A DNA stretch of 6,227 nucleotides, from positions 1-6,227 of the forward strand of contig JAPKZC010001123.1 in assembly GCA_026394025.1 (NCBI GenBank). The letters are read 5' to 3'. This document shows, in pieces, positions 1 through 6,227 of this stretch; within the stretch, counting starts at the first letter, position 1, and each line of letters begins with the position of its first letter. A model generated the notes under the pieces. The model was not told the DNA's origin, made no database searches, and was given only the letters and a program-made list of their open reading frames with translations. The translations under genes were made by a program, and so were the position numbers. This DNA is from Candidatus Solibacter sp. GTDB lineage: Bacteria; Acidobacteriota; Terriglobia; Bryobacterales; Bryobacteraceae.

Positions 1-324
1 CAGAAACCATCGACGTAGCTTTCCCTCCCTGTCAACGCTGGCTGGTCGGCGTGATTCACGCACAGGGATCTCCCCAAAGTGAAGAAGCGCGCCGGGCTGG
101 CGTTGCTGCCATCGGAGCAGGACCAGATGGTGACGGGCGCGCTCTTGACCTGGGTGCCTTGGGACGTTTCTGGATCTGGCATCCGCCACGAAGCACCCAC
201 CGTAGTGAACTGACATCGATCTCCGCGCCCCACCTCAACAGAGAAGCTGGTAGCAGTCGAACCCGTATTTAATCCTTGAGAGGGCTATATCCTGACCATC
301 AGCCGATAGGCCACGGGTGCGCCG
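1..324. other. Region downstream of hpnD without a supported gene
   Basis: This stretch follows the hpnD stop and runs to the window edge. Several short frames are open on both strands, as expected in GC-rich DNA, but none has a convincing start, ribosome binding site or recognised product. The minus frame from 284 to 3 has no stop and continues off the left edge. It has no initiation codon with a good ribosome binding site and follows an in-frame TAG at 285-287. Its translation faintly recalls a BACON/Ig-like repeat (see findings). The exactly opposite plus frame (3-272) is also open and unrecognised. No tRNA, CRISPR, insertion sequence or U-tract terminator is seen. It may be plain intergenic DNA, the start of the next minus-strand gene's region, or a decayed gene. 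Confidence 0.5.
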
Positions 325-327
325 TTA

Positions 328-1164
328 TTACGAAGATAGGGCGCGGACTACGATCCAGGATTTTTCGAATAGGCTGAGGCGGACGCGGCGCGAGAAGACA
401 TCGTAATTCGTGGCTTCAATACGTTCCAGCAGGCGGGAGTAGATGGAGATCAGCGCCCACAGGGACGATCGACTGCGCGGATGAATCAACTCGAGCAGGG
501 GTAGCGACTCGTCGTAGTAAGCGCGGGCCCGCGCGGCTTCAAAGCGCATCAGTTGGAGGAACGCCGGCGTGCGGTTTCCAGAGCGCAGGTCGTCTTCGGT
601 GACGCCGAAGCGGCGCAGGTCTTCGGCCGGCAGATAGATGCGGCCACGTTCGGCATCTTCGCGGATATCGCGCAGGATGTTGGTCAACTGAAACGCCACA
701 CCGCATTTTTCGGCGAGCGGCAGAGCGCTGCGCGTGTCGAAGCCGAAGATGTGGATGATGGTCAGGCCCACCACCGACGCCACCTGGTAACAGTAGCCGT
801 ACAACTGGTCGAAGGTTTGCAGGCTGCGCGGTTCCAAATCCGACGAAATGCCGTCGATCATCTGGCGAAAGTACTCGTGCGGGATGCCGAAACGGCGCAC
901 GGTGTGGTGAAAGGCGGGCCACACGGGATGGTCGGCGAAGCGGCCCTGGAGGGCCTCTTCCATGTCCGCGCGCCAGCGGTCCACGGCGGCGCGAGAGGCG
1001 CCGGGTTCGTCGCTCAAATCGTCGCAATAGCGCATGAAGGCATAGATGGCGCACATGGCTTTACGCTGCTGGGCGGAGAGCAGGACGAAGGAATAGTAGA
1101 AGTTCTTGGCGCGGCTGCGCGCTACTTGCAGGCAGTACCGATAGGATTGCTCGACGGTGACCAT
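328..1164 (-). CDS. hpnD: Presqualene diphosphate synthase HpnD (squalene/phytoene synthase family)
   Basis: HpnD condenses two farnesyl diphosphates head to head to presqualene diphosphate, the first committed step of the three-enzyme HpnCDE route to squalene; it is a cytosolic or membrane-associated Mg-dependent enzyme. The 278-residue product has both aspartate-rich motifs of the trans-isoprenyl diphosphate synthase fold: DDLSDE at residues 48-53 and DIRED at 166-170, the latter inside QLTNILRDIREDAERGR, which is typical of HpnD. The length is normal for the family. The ATG at 1164 shares one base with the hpnC stop (TGATG). A GTG one codon upstream (1167) is an equally possible start that would give a 4-nt overlap. 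Either implies translation coupled to hpnC. The gene ends with two consecutive in-frame stops (TAATAA, 325-330) and appears to be the last gene of the operon. Assignment as HpnD rather than HpnC rests on the DIRED motif and on its better match to phytoene-synthase-like sequences; the family itself is certain. Confidence 0.93.
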   Translation of the reverse strand: MVTVEQSYRYCLQVARSRAKNFYYSFVLLSAQQRKAMCAIYAFMRYCDDLSDEPGASRAAVDRWRADMEEALQGRFADHPVWPAFHHTVRRFGIPHEYFRQMIDGISSDLEPRSLQTFDQLYGYCYQVASVVGLTIIHIFGFDTRSALPLAEKCGVAFQLTNILRDIREDAERGRIYLPAEDLRRFGVTEDDLRSGNRTPAFLQLMRFEAARARAYYDESLPLLELIHPRSRSSLWALISIYSRLLERIEATNYDVFSRRVRLSLFEKSWIVVRALSS

Positions 1165-2102
1165 CACGCCGCCCGGGTGGAGAAGGCCGCGCGCACGACC
1201 GAGCCGAGCAGCAGGCCGAGGCGCTCCACTTTGGAAATGGCGGGGCGCGCGCCCAGCACGTCGTAGCCCTGTTGTTCGATTTTTTCCAGCACGCGCATGC
1301 CACCGCGGCTAAAGAGGTCGAGATCGATCGCCAGGCGCCGGTCCACCATGCCGGCAAGCGGCAGGCCTTCGAGAAATAATTGGCGCGCCTGTGCGACGAT
1401 TTCGCGCATCACGGAGGCGAAGGCGGGAGTGAAGCGCCGGGCGAAGAGTTCCTCCAGGGTGTAGCCGTGGCGCTCCATGACATCGAGTGGAATGTATACC
1501 CGGTCCTTGAGCAGGTCCACGGTCACATCCTGCCAGAAGTTGGCCAGTTGCAGGGCGGTGCAAGTGGCATCGCTGAGGGCCTGGCGCGCGGCGTCGCTGA
1601 AGCCCGCGAGATAGAGCACGAGGCGTCCCACCGGGTTAGCCGAATTGCGACAGTAGCCGAAGAGCTCGTCCCAATTGCGATAACGGGTGACGGTCTGATC
1701 CTGCACGAAGGCGTCGATCAGATGGGAGAAGGGCTGCCGGGGGATGCCGTATTGGGCGACGGTAGGCCCGAGCGCGGCGAAGACGGGGTGAGTGGCGCGC
1801 CCCTGGTACAGCCCATCGAGTTCGCCGCGCCACCAGGCGAGGAGACGGAGGCTCTCGGCGGGATCGCCGATCTCATCGGCGAGATCGTCGGCCCAACGGC
1901 AATACGCGTACACGTTGTAGAAATCCTGGTGGAGCCGCTTGGGGAGGAGAAAGCTGACAACGTGAAAGTTCTCGTAGTGGTTGGTGGCCAACCAGCGGGT
2001 GTAGGCGCGGCCTTCAGCGGGCGACCAGGAACGACCCAGGGCCTCGGGCGAACGGACAAAACTCGCCGGGGGCAAAAACGCGGGTGAGCCCACGGCGGAC
2101 AT
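1164..2102 (-). CDS. hpnC: Hydroxysqualene synthase HpnC (squalene/phytoene synthase family)
   Basis: HpnC converts presqualene diphosphate, made by HpnD, to hydroxysqualene, which HpnE then reduces to squalene. The 312-residue protein shows the family signatures: the ENFHVVSFLLPKRL segment at 44-57, which marks HpnC (usually ENFxVxSxLLP); the first aspartate motif DDLADE at 72-77; and a second motif DVTVD at 192-196 followed by RVYIP. The spacing of the second motif differs from HpnD (DIRED), so the two are distinct paralogues rather than a recent duplicate. About 40 residues precede the conserved core, a proline-rich and probably disordered leader. The ATG at 2102 directly abuts the TAA of the upstream dehydrogenase (TAAATG) and has no strong Shine-Dalgarno of its own, so re-initiation after the upstream gene is likely. 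It overlaps hpnD by one base. Confidence 0.92.
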   Translation of the reverse strand: MSAVGSPAFLPPASFVRSPEALGRSWSPAEGRAYTRWLATNHYENFHVVSFLLPKRLHQDFYNVYAYCRWADDLADEIGDPAESLRLLAWWRGELDGLYQGRATHPVFAALGPTVAQYGIPRQPFSHLIDAFVQDQTVTRYRNWDELFGYCRNSANPVGRLVLYLAGFSDAARQALSDATCTALQLANFWQDVTVDLLKDRVYIPLDVMERHGYTLEELFARRFTPAFASVMREIVAQARQLFLEGLPLAGMVDRRLAIDLDLFSRGGMRVLEKIEQQGYDVLGARPAISKVERLGLLLGSVVRAAFSTRAA

Positions 2103-3143
2103 TTACGGAACGATCGCCGTTTTCAGGTGGCCGTTGTGGCTCGTCAGGTGGCGCATCACTTCCAGCAGGTTGGCGAGCGGTTCTTCCTTGTTGACGAAGA
2201 AGGAGGCGGTGATGTGACCCGCGCAAACCAATTCGAGCGCCTTGCGGATATAAGCCGGAGTGTGATGGAAGCTGGCCTTGCAAGTGATTTCGGAGTAGTG
2301 GAGCAGAGCGGTATCGAGGTTGACCTTGCTCTCATTGGGGCAGCCGCCGAAGAAATTGACGGTGCCGCCGCGGCGGACCATGTTGACGGCCCACTGCCAG
2401 GTTTGCGGCCGGCCAACGGCTTCGATAGCCACATCCACACCGCGCCCGTGGGTCATTTCGCGGATGGACCTCACCGGGTCGCTATGCTCGCCGGCCATGA
2501 TCAGGTCATCGGCGCCGATAGCCGCGGCGCGATCCAACTGGGTCTGTCTTCGGCCCACCGCGATGACGCGGCAACCGTAGAGTTTGGCCAATTTGACGAA
2601 CATCAGGCCGATGGGACCGAGACCGACAATGGCAACGGTATCGCCGGCGCGGGGAGCCGATTCCTCAAAACCCCGCACGACACATGCCAAGGGTTCCACG
2701 AGGGCCGCATCCTGATAGCCGACTTTGTCTGGGATCAGGTAGGTATTGCGCTGCACGATGCGCGCCGGGATGCGGATGTACTGGGCGTAGGCGCCATTGT
2801 TGAAGAGAAGATCTTCGCAGAGATTCTCCAGGCCGCGGCCGCAGAAAAAACACTCTCCGCAGGGCGCCGAATTCGCCGCCACCACGCGCTGCCCGACTGT
2901 GAAATTTGTGACGTCCTCGCCAATTTCGACGACATCCCCGGCCAGCTCGTGCCCGAACACAGCCGGGGGCACGATCATCCGAGCGTGGTACCCGCGTCGG
3001 AAGACTTTGACATCGGTGCCGCAGGTGAGCGCCACCTTTACCCGTACGAGGATGTCTCCGCTTTCGATAGTAGGAACAGCTACCGGCTCTACCTGCAAAT
3101 GCTCCTTGCCGTAAAGCACAGCAGCCATCATGTGGTTATTCAC
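2103..3143 (-). CDS. Zinc-dependent MDR dehydrogenase, polyol/threonine dehydrogenase-like, probable NADP(H) type
   Basis: A 346-residue medium-chain dehydrogenase with an N-terminal GroES-like catalytic domain and a C-terminal Rossmann domain. The catalytic zinc ligands are visible as C41 (CGTD), H65-E66 (GHE) and E150 (LVEP). The structural zinc site has four cysteines at 95, 98, 101 and 109. The nucleotide loop is GLGPIG at 174-179. The end of the second Rossmann strand reads VGRRQ (197-200) with no acidic residue, which in MDR enzymes usually favours NADP(H). The overall pattern is that of sorbitol, threonine or butanediol dehydrogenase-like oxidoreductases that interconvert an alcohol and a carbonyl. 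The substrate cannot be read from the sequence. Its place inside a hopanoid operon suggests a role on the hopanoid side chain (inference). The start chosen is GTG at 3143 because a strong ribosome binding site lies 7 nt upstream; in-frame ATG codons at 3131 and 3128 are alternatives that would shorten the protein by 4 or 5 residues. Confidence 0.88.
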   Translation of the reverse strand: MNNHMMAAVLYGKEHLQVEPVAVPTIESGDILVRVKVALTCGTDVKVFRRGYHARMIVPPAVFGHELAGDVVEIGEDVTNFTVGQRVVAANSAPCGECFFCGRGLENLCEDLLFNNGAYAQYIRIPARIVQRNTYLIPDKVGYQDAALVEPLACVVRGFEESAPRAGDTVAIVGLGPIGLMFVKLAKLYGCRVIAVGRRQTQLDRAAAIGADDLIMAGEHSDPVRSIREMTHGRGVDVAIEAVGRPQTWQWAVNMVRRGGTVNFFGGCPNESKVNLDTALLHYSEITCKASFHHTPAYIRKALELVCAGHITASFFVNKEEPLANLLEVMRHLTSHNGHLKTAIVP

Positions 3144-4199
3144 TTATGACCACCTCTGTGGCTGAACGACTATTTTCAACGATTTAGGTCCTGGATGCAA
3201 TGCCATTTCAAAACCTGAACAGATTTTAACCAACGGCAGACGATGAGAGATCAGTGCTTCCACCGGAATCTCGCCACCGAAAACCAGTTTCGCCGATTCT
3301 TGTTGTAGGTCTACTGAAGCACTATAGCACCCAAAAAGGGTGCGTTCACCTACACAAAGGTCCGCGCCGGAAGTTTCTATGCGCTCGGTGGCCGAAGTTT
3401 GGGCAAAAAGCAGGATTCGGGAGCCGGGGCGCGAGCAGGCCATCGCCTGTTCGACGATACCGGGAACCGAGGTGGCCACGATCACCAGATCCGCGCCACG
3501 GCCATCGGTAAGCCGCCGGGCCTCGGCGGCAACATCGACGGTGCGGGGATCCCAGGCGAATTCGGCGCCGCATTGAGAGGCCAACTGCAGCCGGGTGTCG
3601 ATGGTGTCGGTGACGGCAACGCGCGCCCCGGTGCGGCGGGTCAGCATGGTGAACATCAGCCCGATCGGCCCCTGCCCCAGGATGACCACGAAATCTTCCG
3701 GTTGCAGGTCGCATTGCACCACGGCTTTGAGGCAGGTGTTGAGCGGCTCCACTAAGGTGGCGCGCTCGAAGGAGATTCCGTCGGGAATCTTCTCGACGCC
3801 GTCTTGCACGATCCAATCCATGACGCGCACGTACTGGGCAAAGCCTCCGCCGGCAGGCTCGAACCCGGCGGTAATCCCGACCTTCTTGTATACCGGACAC
3901 TGGGCGTAAATCTTGCGCCGGCAGTAGAAACACTGGCGGCACGGGATGTGATGAAAAGCGACAACGCGATCGCCGGATTTGAACTTGGTAACGCCGCTGC
4001 CCACGGCGGCCACGACGCCGGCGGTTTCGTGTCCGAAGACGCGGGGCGGGGCCAGCAGGTTGTGCTCGATCTTCTTCAGATCGGTGTGGCAGATGCCGCA
4101 GGCCTCCACGCGAATCAGGATCTCGCCGCGGCCAATCACGGGCGTTGGGATCTCCTCAACGCTAACCACGCTGCTGCCCCGGTAGACCGCTGCGTGCAT
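3144..4199 (-). CDS. Zinc-dependent MDR dehydrogenase, polyol dehydrogenase-like, probable NAD(H) type
   Basis: A 351-residue medium-chain dehydrogenase, paralogous to the gene that follows it. The GroES-like domain carries C37 (GICHTD), H57-E58 (GHE) and E151 (LVEP) as catalytic zinc ligands, and C87, C90, C93 and C101 for the structural zinc. The Rossmann domain has GQGPIG at 175-180, and the second strand ends in VTDTID with D198, the usual sign of NAD(H) preference. The frame is open upstream to 4331, but that extension would overlap hpnG by 110 nt and has no family similarity, being cysteine- and glycine-rich out-of-frame sequence. The ATG at 4199 opens a normal MDR N-terminus (MHAAVYRG) with a modest GGAAA site just upstream, and leaves a 22-nt gap to hpnG. 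This is the only real gap in the operon. Its TAA abuts the GTG of the next gene. The substrate is unknown; alcohol/aldehyde chemistry on hopanoid side chains is a guess from context. Confidence 0.88.
   Translation of the reverse strand: MHAAVYRGSSVVSVEEIPTPVIGRGEILIRVEACGICHTDLKKIEHNLLAPPRVFGHETAGVVAAVGSGVTKFKSGDRVVAFHHIPCRQCFYCRRKIYAQCPVYKKVGITAGFEPAGGGFAQYVRVMDWIVQDGVEKIPDGISFERATLVEPLNTCLKAVVQCDLQPEDFVVILGQGPIGLMFTMLTRRTGARVAVTDTIDTRLQLASQCGAEFAWDPRTVDVAAEARRLTDGRGADLVIVATSVPGIVEQAMACSRPGSRILLFAQTSATERIETSGADLCVGERTLFGCYSASVDLQQESAKLVFGGEIPVEALISHRLPLVKICSGFEMALHPGPKSLKIVVQPQRWS
3151..3156 (-). promoter_or_regulatory. Shine-Dalgarno site for the second dehydrogenase
   Basis: The minus strand reads GAGGTG here, within CAGAGGTGGTC (3158-3148), a close match to the anti-16S consensus GGAGGTGATC. 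It ends 7 nt before the GTG at 3143. It lies inside the last codons (Gln-Arg-Trp) of the upstream dehydrogenase, just before its TAA. It decides in favour of the GTG start over the ATG pair at 3131/3128, from which it would be about 20 nt away. It is the clearest ribosome binding site in the window. Confidence 0.6.
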
Positions 4200-4221
4200 G
4201 GTTTCCGGTATGACGAATCCG

Positions 4222-4917
4222 TTAGAATCGGCAGTCGACAAAAAAATCCCCCAGTACCCGCGCGGCCCGGACACAACGGTTACGCAACCGGAACAACTCC
4301 GGCAAACAAATCCCCGGCCGACGCAATGCACCCCTTAGAATACTTATTGTAGCGAAGTGGCCGTCAAGACGCAGCGCCCGGTTGAAGTTGTTCGCCATGT
4401 CTTCGCCCGCCAGATCGGTGACCACACGGACACAGTAGAACGGTACGCCGAGGGCAGCGGCGCGCTCCGCGACTCCGCCGGCTTCCATTTCCACCACGCT
4501 AGAGCCAGCGGCGAACAGCCGGCGCTTCTCCCCGGCGGTCTGAGCAACGTGATCTATGGAACACACCACACCCATGTGATGCGGCCGATCACTCACAGGG
4601 TGCATAGCCGGGAAGGTGCGCGGTCCCGCCGAAATTGCGGTAGCCACGACGACATCGGCGATCTCGAGTTCCGGGGCCAGAGCGCCGCAGAAGCCGGTGC
4701 TGACAACGGCTTCCGCGGGAAAGCGCTGCAGGGCGGCGTCAACGGCGGTAGCGGCGCGTTGGGCGCCGGCTCCGTTGGCCGCCAGCACGAGCTCGTGGGT
4801 GCCAAGCCGGGCGGAGCGCGACCAGTCGAGGCCGAGTTGGGTGGGGGACACGCCGACGGCGTACGCCAGGATGCCGGGGAACTCCATAGGGGCGGAGGCT
4901 ACCATGAGGATTCTCAT
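4222..4917 (-). CDS. hpnG: Adenosylhopane nucleosidase/phosphorylase HpnG
   Basis: HpnG removes adenine from adenosylhopane, the product of HpnH, giving ribosylhopane (or its phosphorylated form), the precursor of bacteriohopanetetrol-type side chains. The 231-residue protein belongs to the nucleoside phosphorylase / MTA-SAH nucleosidase superfamily. Visible elements are the first strand RILMVASAPMEF (2-13), a glycine turn STGFCGAL (73-80), the ribose-contacting VEME motif (142-145) and the purine-contacting aspartate D168 in VVTDLAGEDMANNFN. A C-terminal basic tail (FATISILRGALRRPG and beyond) fits HpnG rather than generic nucleosidases. The ATG at 4917 shares one base with the hpnA stop (TGATG). 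An internal ATG at 4905 has a GAGG six bases upstream, but starting there would cut into the first beta strand, so the upstream start is preferred. It ends with TAA. Confidence 0.9.
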   Translation of the reverse strand: MRILMVASAPMEFPGILAYAVGVSPTQLGLDWSRSARLGTHELVLAANGAGAQRAATAVDAALQRFPAEAVVSTGFCGALAPELEIADVVVATAISAGPRTFPAMHPVSDRPHHMGVVCSIDHVAQTAGEKRRLFAAGSSVVEMEAGGVAERAAALGVPFYCVRVVTDLAGEDMANNFNRALRLDGHFATISILRGALRRPGICLPELFRLRNRCVRAARVLGDFFVDCRF

Positions 4918-5912
4918 CAGGCGGCCGGCTTATGGACAGGCCGGAGGCCGGTCCTGCTGAACCACTCGACGGCGTGTGACAGCGCCTGTTCGGCCGGTGC
5001 GGGGCTGAAGCCGAGTTCGCGCTTCGCCTTCTCGTGAGTCACCCACATTTTCTTCCTGGCCATGCGGACGGCGTCCAGCGGCACACGCGGCGGCTTGCCG
5101 GAGACGCCGGCCCAGGCGGTGCTGCACGCTCCGGCGCAATACGCCACCAGATAAGGAAGTCGGATTGTGGGCGCTTTTCGTCCCGTGATGCGGGCGAGTG
5201 TTTGCAGGATCTGCGCCAGGGTGAGATTCTGCGATCCCAGGATGTAGCGCTCACCGGGGAGGCCACGCTCGCAGGCCTGCCAGTGACCTTGCGCGGTATC
5301 GCGGACGTCCACTACGTTGAGCCCGGTATCGATGAAGGCCGGCATATCGCCATTAAGGAAATCGAGCACGATTTTGCCTGTAGGAGTGGGCTTGACGTCG
5401 TGATCGCCCACCGGGGCGGTGGGGTTGACAATCACCACGGGCAGCCCGCCGTGGGCGAATTCGAGCGCCACCCGCTCGGCGAGAAACTTGGAACGTTTGT
5501 AATCTCCGGCCATGTCCTGGAGCGCCACGGGCGCCTGTTCATCGCCGATGCCACCGGGCGGCACCCCGATGCAGCCTACCGTACTGGTATAGACGACGCG
5601 CTCCACGCCAGCGTCCTTAGCAGCCTGCAATAAATTTCTGGTGCCGTCCACATTGGAGCGGTACAGTTCACCGGGATCCCTGGCCCACAGGCGATAATCG
5701 GCAGCCACGTGAAAGAGGAGCCCACAGCCCGTCACCGCACGTTCAAGCGACGCGGGGTCGCGGAGGTCGCCGGTGACGCTGTCGACGTCGAGAGCGTCCA
5801 CACGGCTGCCAGGGCGAACCAGAGCGCGCACGCGGTACCCACGCTCCAGAAGTACACGCGCGACATGCCAGCCGAGGAACCCGGAGGCTCCGGTGACCAG
5901 TACCGGTTTCAT
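4917..5912 (-). CDS. hpnA: Hopanoid-associated sugar epimerase HpnA (extended SDR)
   Basis: A 331-residue extended short-chain dehydrogenase/reductase of the NAD-dependent epimerase/dehydratase family. The N-terminal Rossmann motif is GASGFLG at 8-14. The catalytic residues are in STV (S110-T111) and the YKRSK pair Y138/K142. Further typical elements are the GDLRD segment (48-52), HVAADYRLW (68-76) and the NPTAPVGDHD stretch in the second half. This combination, especially HVAADYRLW and NPTAPVG, is the signature I associate with HpnA, which is found in hopanoid loci next to hpnH and hpnG; its precise reaction is not established. Dihydroflavonol reductase-like SDRs are related, so without context the call would be less specific. 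It starts 4 nt after the hpnH stop without a clear Shine-Dalgarno, and overlaps hpnG by one base, suggesting coupled translation from both sides. Confidence 0.9.
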   Translation of the reverse strand: MKPVLVTGASGFLGWHVARVLLERGYRVRALVRPGSRVDALDVDSVTGDLRDPASLERAVTGCGLLFHVAADYRLWARDPGELYRSNVDGTRNLLQAAKDAGVERVVYTSTVGCIGVPPGGIGDEQAPVALQDMAGDYKRSKFLAERVALEFAHGGLPVVIVNPTAPVGDHDVKPTPTGKIVLDFLNGDMPAFIDTGLNVVDVRDTAQGHWQACERGLPGERYILGSQNLTLAQILQTLARITGRKAPTIRLPYLVAYCAGACSTAWAGVSGKPPRVPLDAVRMARKKMWVTHEKAKRELGFSPAPAEQALSHAVEWFSRTGLRPVHKPAA

Positions 5913-5916
5913 TTCG

Positions 5917-6227
5917 CTACTTCAGGGTCCAGGCCAACATCTTGAGGTTGTCGGCCAGACCGACATTGATGCCGAGCGCCGCCGAGGGTTCGTATCCGCA
6001 ATGCACCATGCAGTGGTCGCAACGCGGATCGTTGCCGTGGCCGTAGCTTTCCCAGGGCGTCTGCGTCATGAAATCCTCGAAGGTCTTGTAGTGGCCATCG
6101 GTGATCAGGTAGCAGGGGCCTTTCCAGCCCTTGACGTTATAGGTAGGGTTGCCCCAGGCGGTGCAGGGCAAATCCCTCTTCCCTTGCAGGAAATCCAGAT
6201 ACACGGGCGTGCTGTTCAATCGGAAAC
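5917..6227 (-). CDS. hpnH: Adenosylhopene/adenosylhopane synthase HpnH, radical SAM, C-terminal fragment
   Basis: Only the last 103 codons are inside the window; the start and the radical SAM CxxxCxxC domain lie beyond the right edge. HpnH uses a 5'-deoxyadenosyl radical to attach adenosine to the hopene skeleton, the entry step to extended C35 hopanoids. What is seen is the C-terminal DUF3463-type domain: YLDFLQGKRDLPCTAWGNP near the window edge, GPCYLITDGHYKTFEDF, a WESYGHG segment, and the cysteine cluster RCDHCMVHCGYE about 30 residues from the end. These match HpnH closely. The frame is continuous to base 6227 with no stop, so this is truncation by the window and not a broken gene; the TTG at 6219 is an internal leucine codon. 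It stops with TAG 4 nt before hpnA, making it the earliest visible gene of the operon. Confidence 0.92.
   Translation of the reverse strand, partial: FRLNSTPVYLDFLQGKRDLPCTAWGNPTYNVKGWKGPCYLITDGHYKTFEDFMTQTPWESYGHGNDPRCDHCMVHCGYEPSAALGINVGLADNLKMLAWTLK

Noticed and set aside
256..266. Minus-strand GGGTTCGACT resembling a tRNA or tmRNA T-loop
   Set aside because: The flanking bases do not form a T stem and no acceptor, anticodon or D arm can be drawn around it.
51..272. Plus-strand open frame of 73 residues in the region after hpnD
   Set aside because: No recognisable product and no convincing ribosome binding site; the codon-aligned opposite frame is also open, so openness is not evidence of coding.
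294..312. Imperfect inverted repeat downstream of hpnD (GGCC-T-ATC / GATGGTC with a 4-base loop) as a terminator
   Set aside because: Only about 7 pairs with one bulge and one wobble, and no run of T follows on either strand.
553..3149. Long plus-strand open frames opposite hpnD, hpnC and the second MDR (553-1266, 1380-2087, 2127-3149)
   Set aside because: They are antisense shadows of well-conserved minus-strand genes in GC-rich DNA; their products resemble no family I know and would use unlikely composition.
4200..4331. Upstream extension of the first MDR gene to 4331 (44 extra residues)
   Set aside because: It would overlap hpnG by 110 nt, has no MDR similarity, and the ATG at 4199 gives a standard family N-terminus with a modest ribosome binding site.
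5917..6219. A separate 100-residue gene starting at TTG 6219
   Set aside because: The frame continues in the same HpnH sequence up to the window edge, so it is the C-terminal part of hpnH and not a small gene.

Overview
This window is a compact hopanoid-lipid operon. All seven genes lie on the minus strand and are transcribed from the right edge (6227) towards the left. Transcription order is: C-terminal part of hpnH (cut by the window edge), hpnA, hpnG, two zinc-dependent medium-chain dehydrogenases (MDR), hpnC and hpnD. The genes are packed almost without gaps: 4 nt, a 1-nt overlap, 22 nt, 0 nt, 0 nt and a 1-nt overlap. This implies one polycistronic message with translational coupling. No promoter or convincing terminator is visible, and the promoter must lie upstream of hpnH outside the window.

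How the genes work together, from known families: HpnD and HpnC are the paired trans-isoprenyl synthases that turn two farnesyl diphosphates into presqualene diphosphate and then hydroxysqualene. HpnE (reduction to squalene) and HpnF/Shc (cyclisation to hopene) must act next, but neither is in the window. HpnH (radical SAM) then adds an adenosyl group to the hopene, and HpnG removes adenine to leave a ribosyl-type side chain. HpnA is a hopanoid-associated SDR whose exact reaction is not settled. The two MDRs are not part of the standard hpn set. Their polyol-dehydrogenase-like family and their place between hpnG and hpnC make them candidates for the redox step that turns the ribosyl side chain into a polyol. 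That is inference, and it is the most interesting point in the window.

The left 324 bases after hpnD hold no gene I can support. One minus-strand frame there runs off the window edge and has a faint resemblance to a BACON/Ig-like repeat of secreted bacterial proteins.

Organism: GC-rich, high GC at third codon positions, a hopanoid operon with hpnC/hpnD downstream of hpnH-hpnA-hpnG, and a possible BACON-like remnant. Together these suggest a soil bacterium such as an acidobacterium (Solibacter/Bryobacter-like). This is an impression only; the sequence in the window does not prove it.
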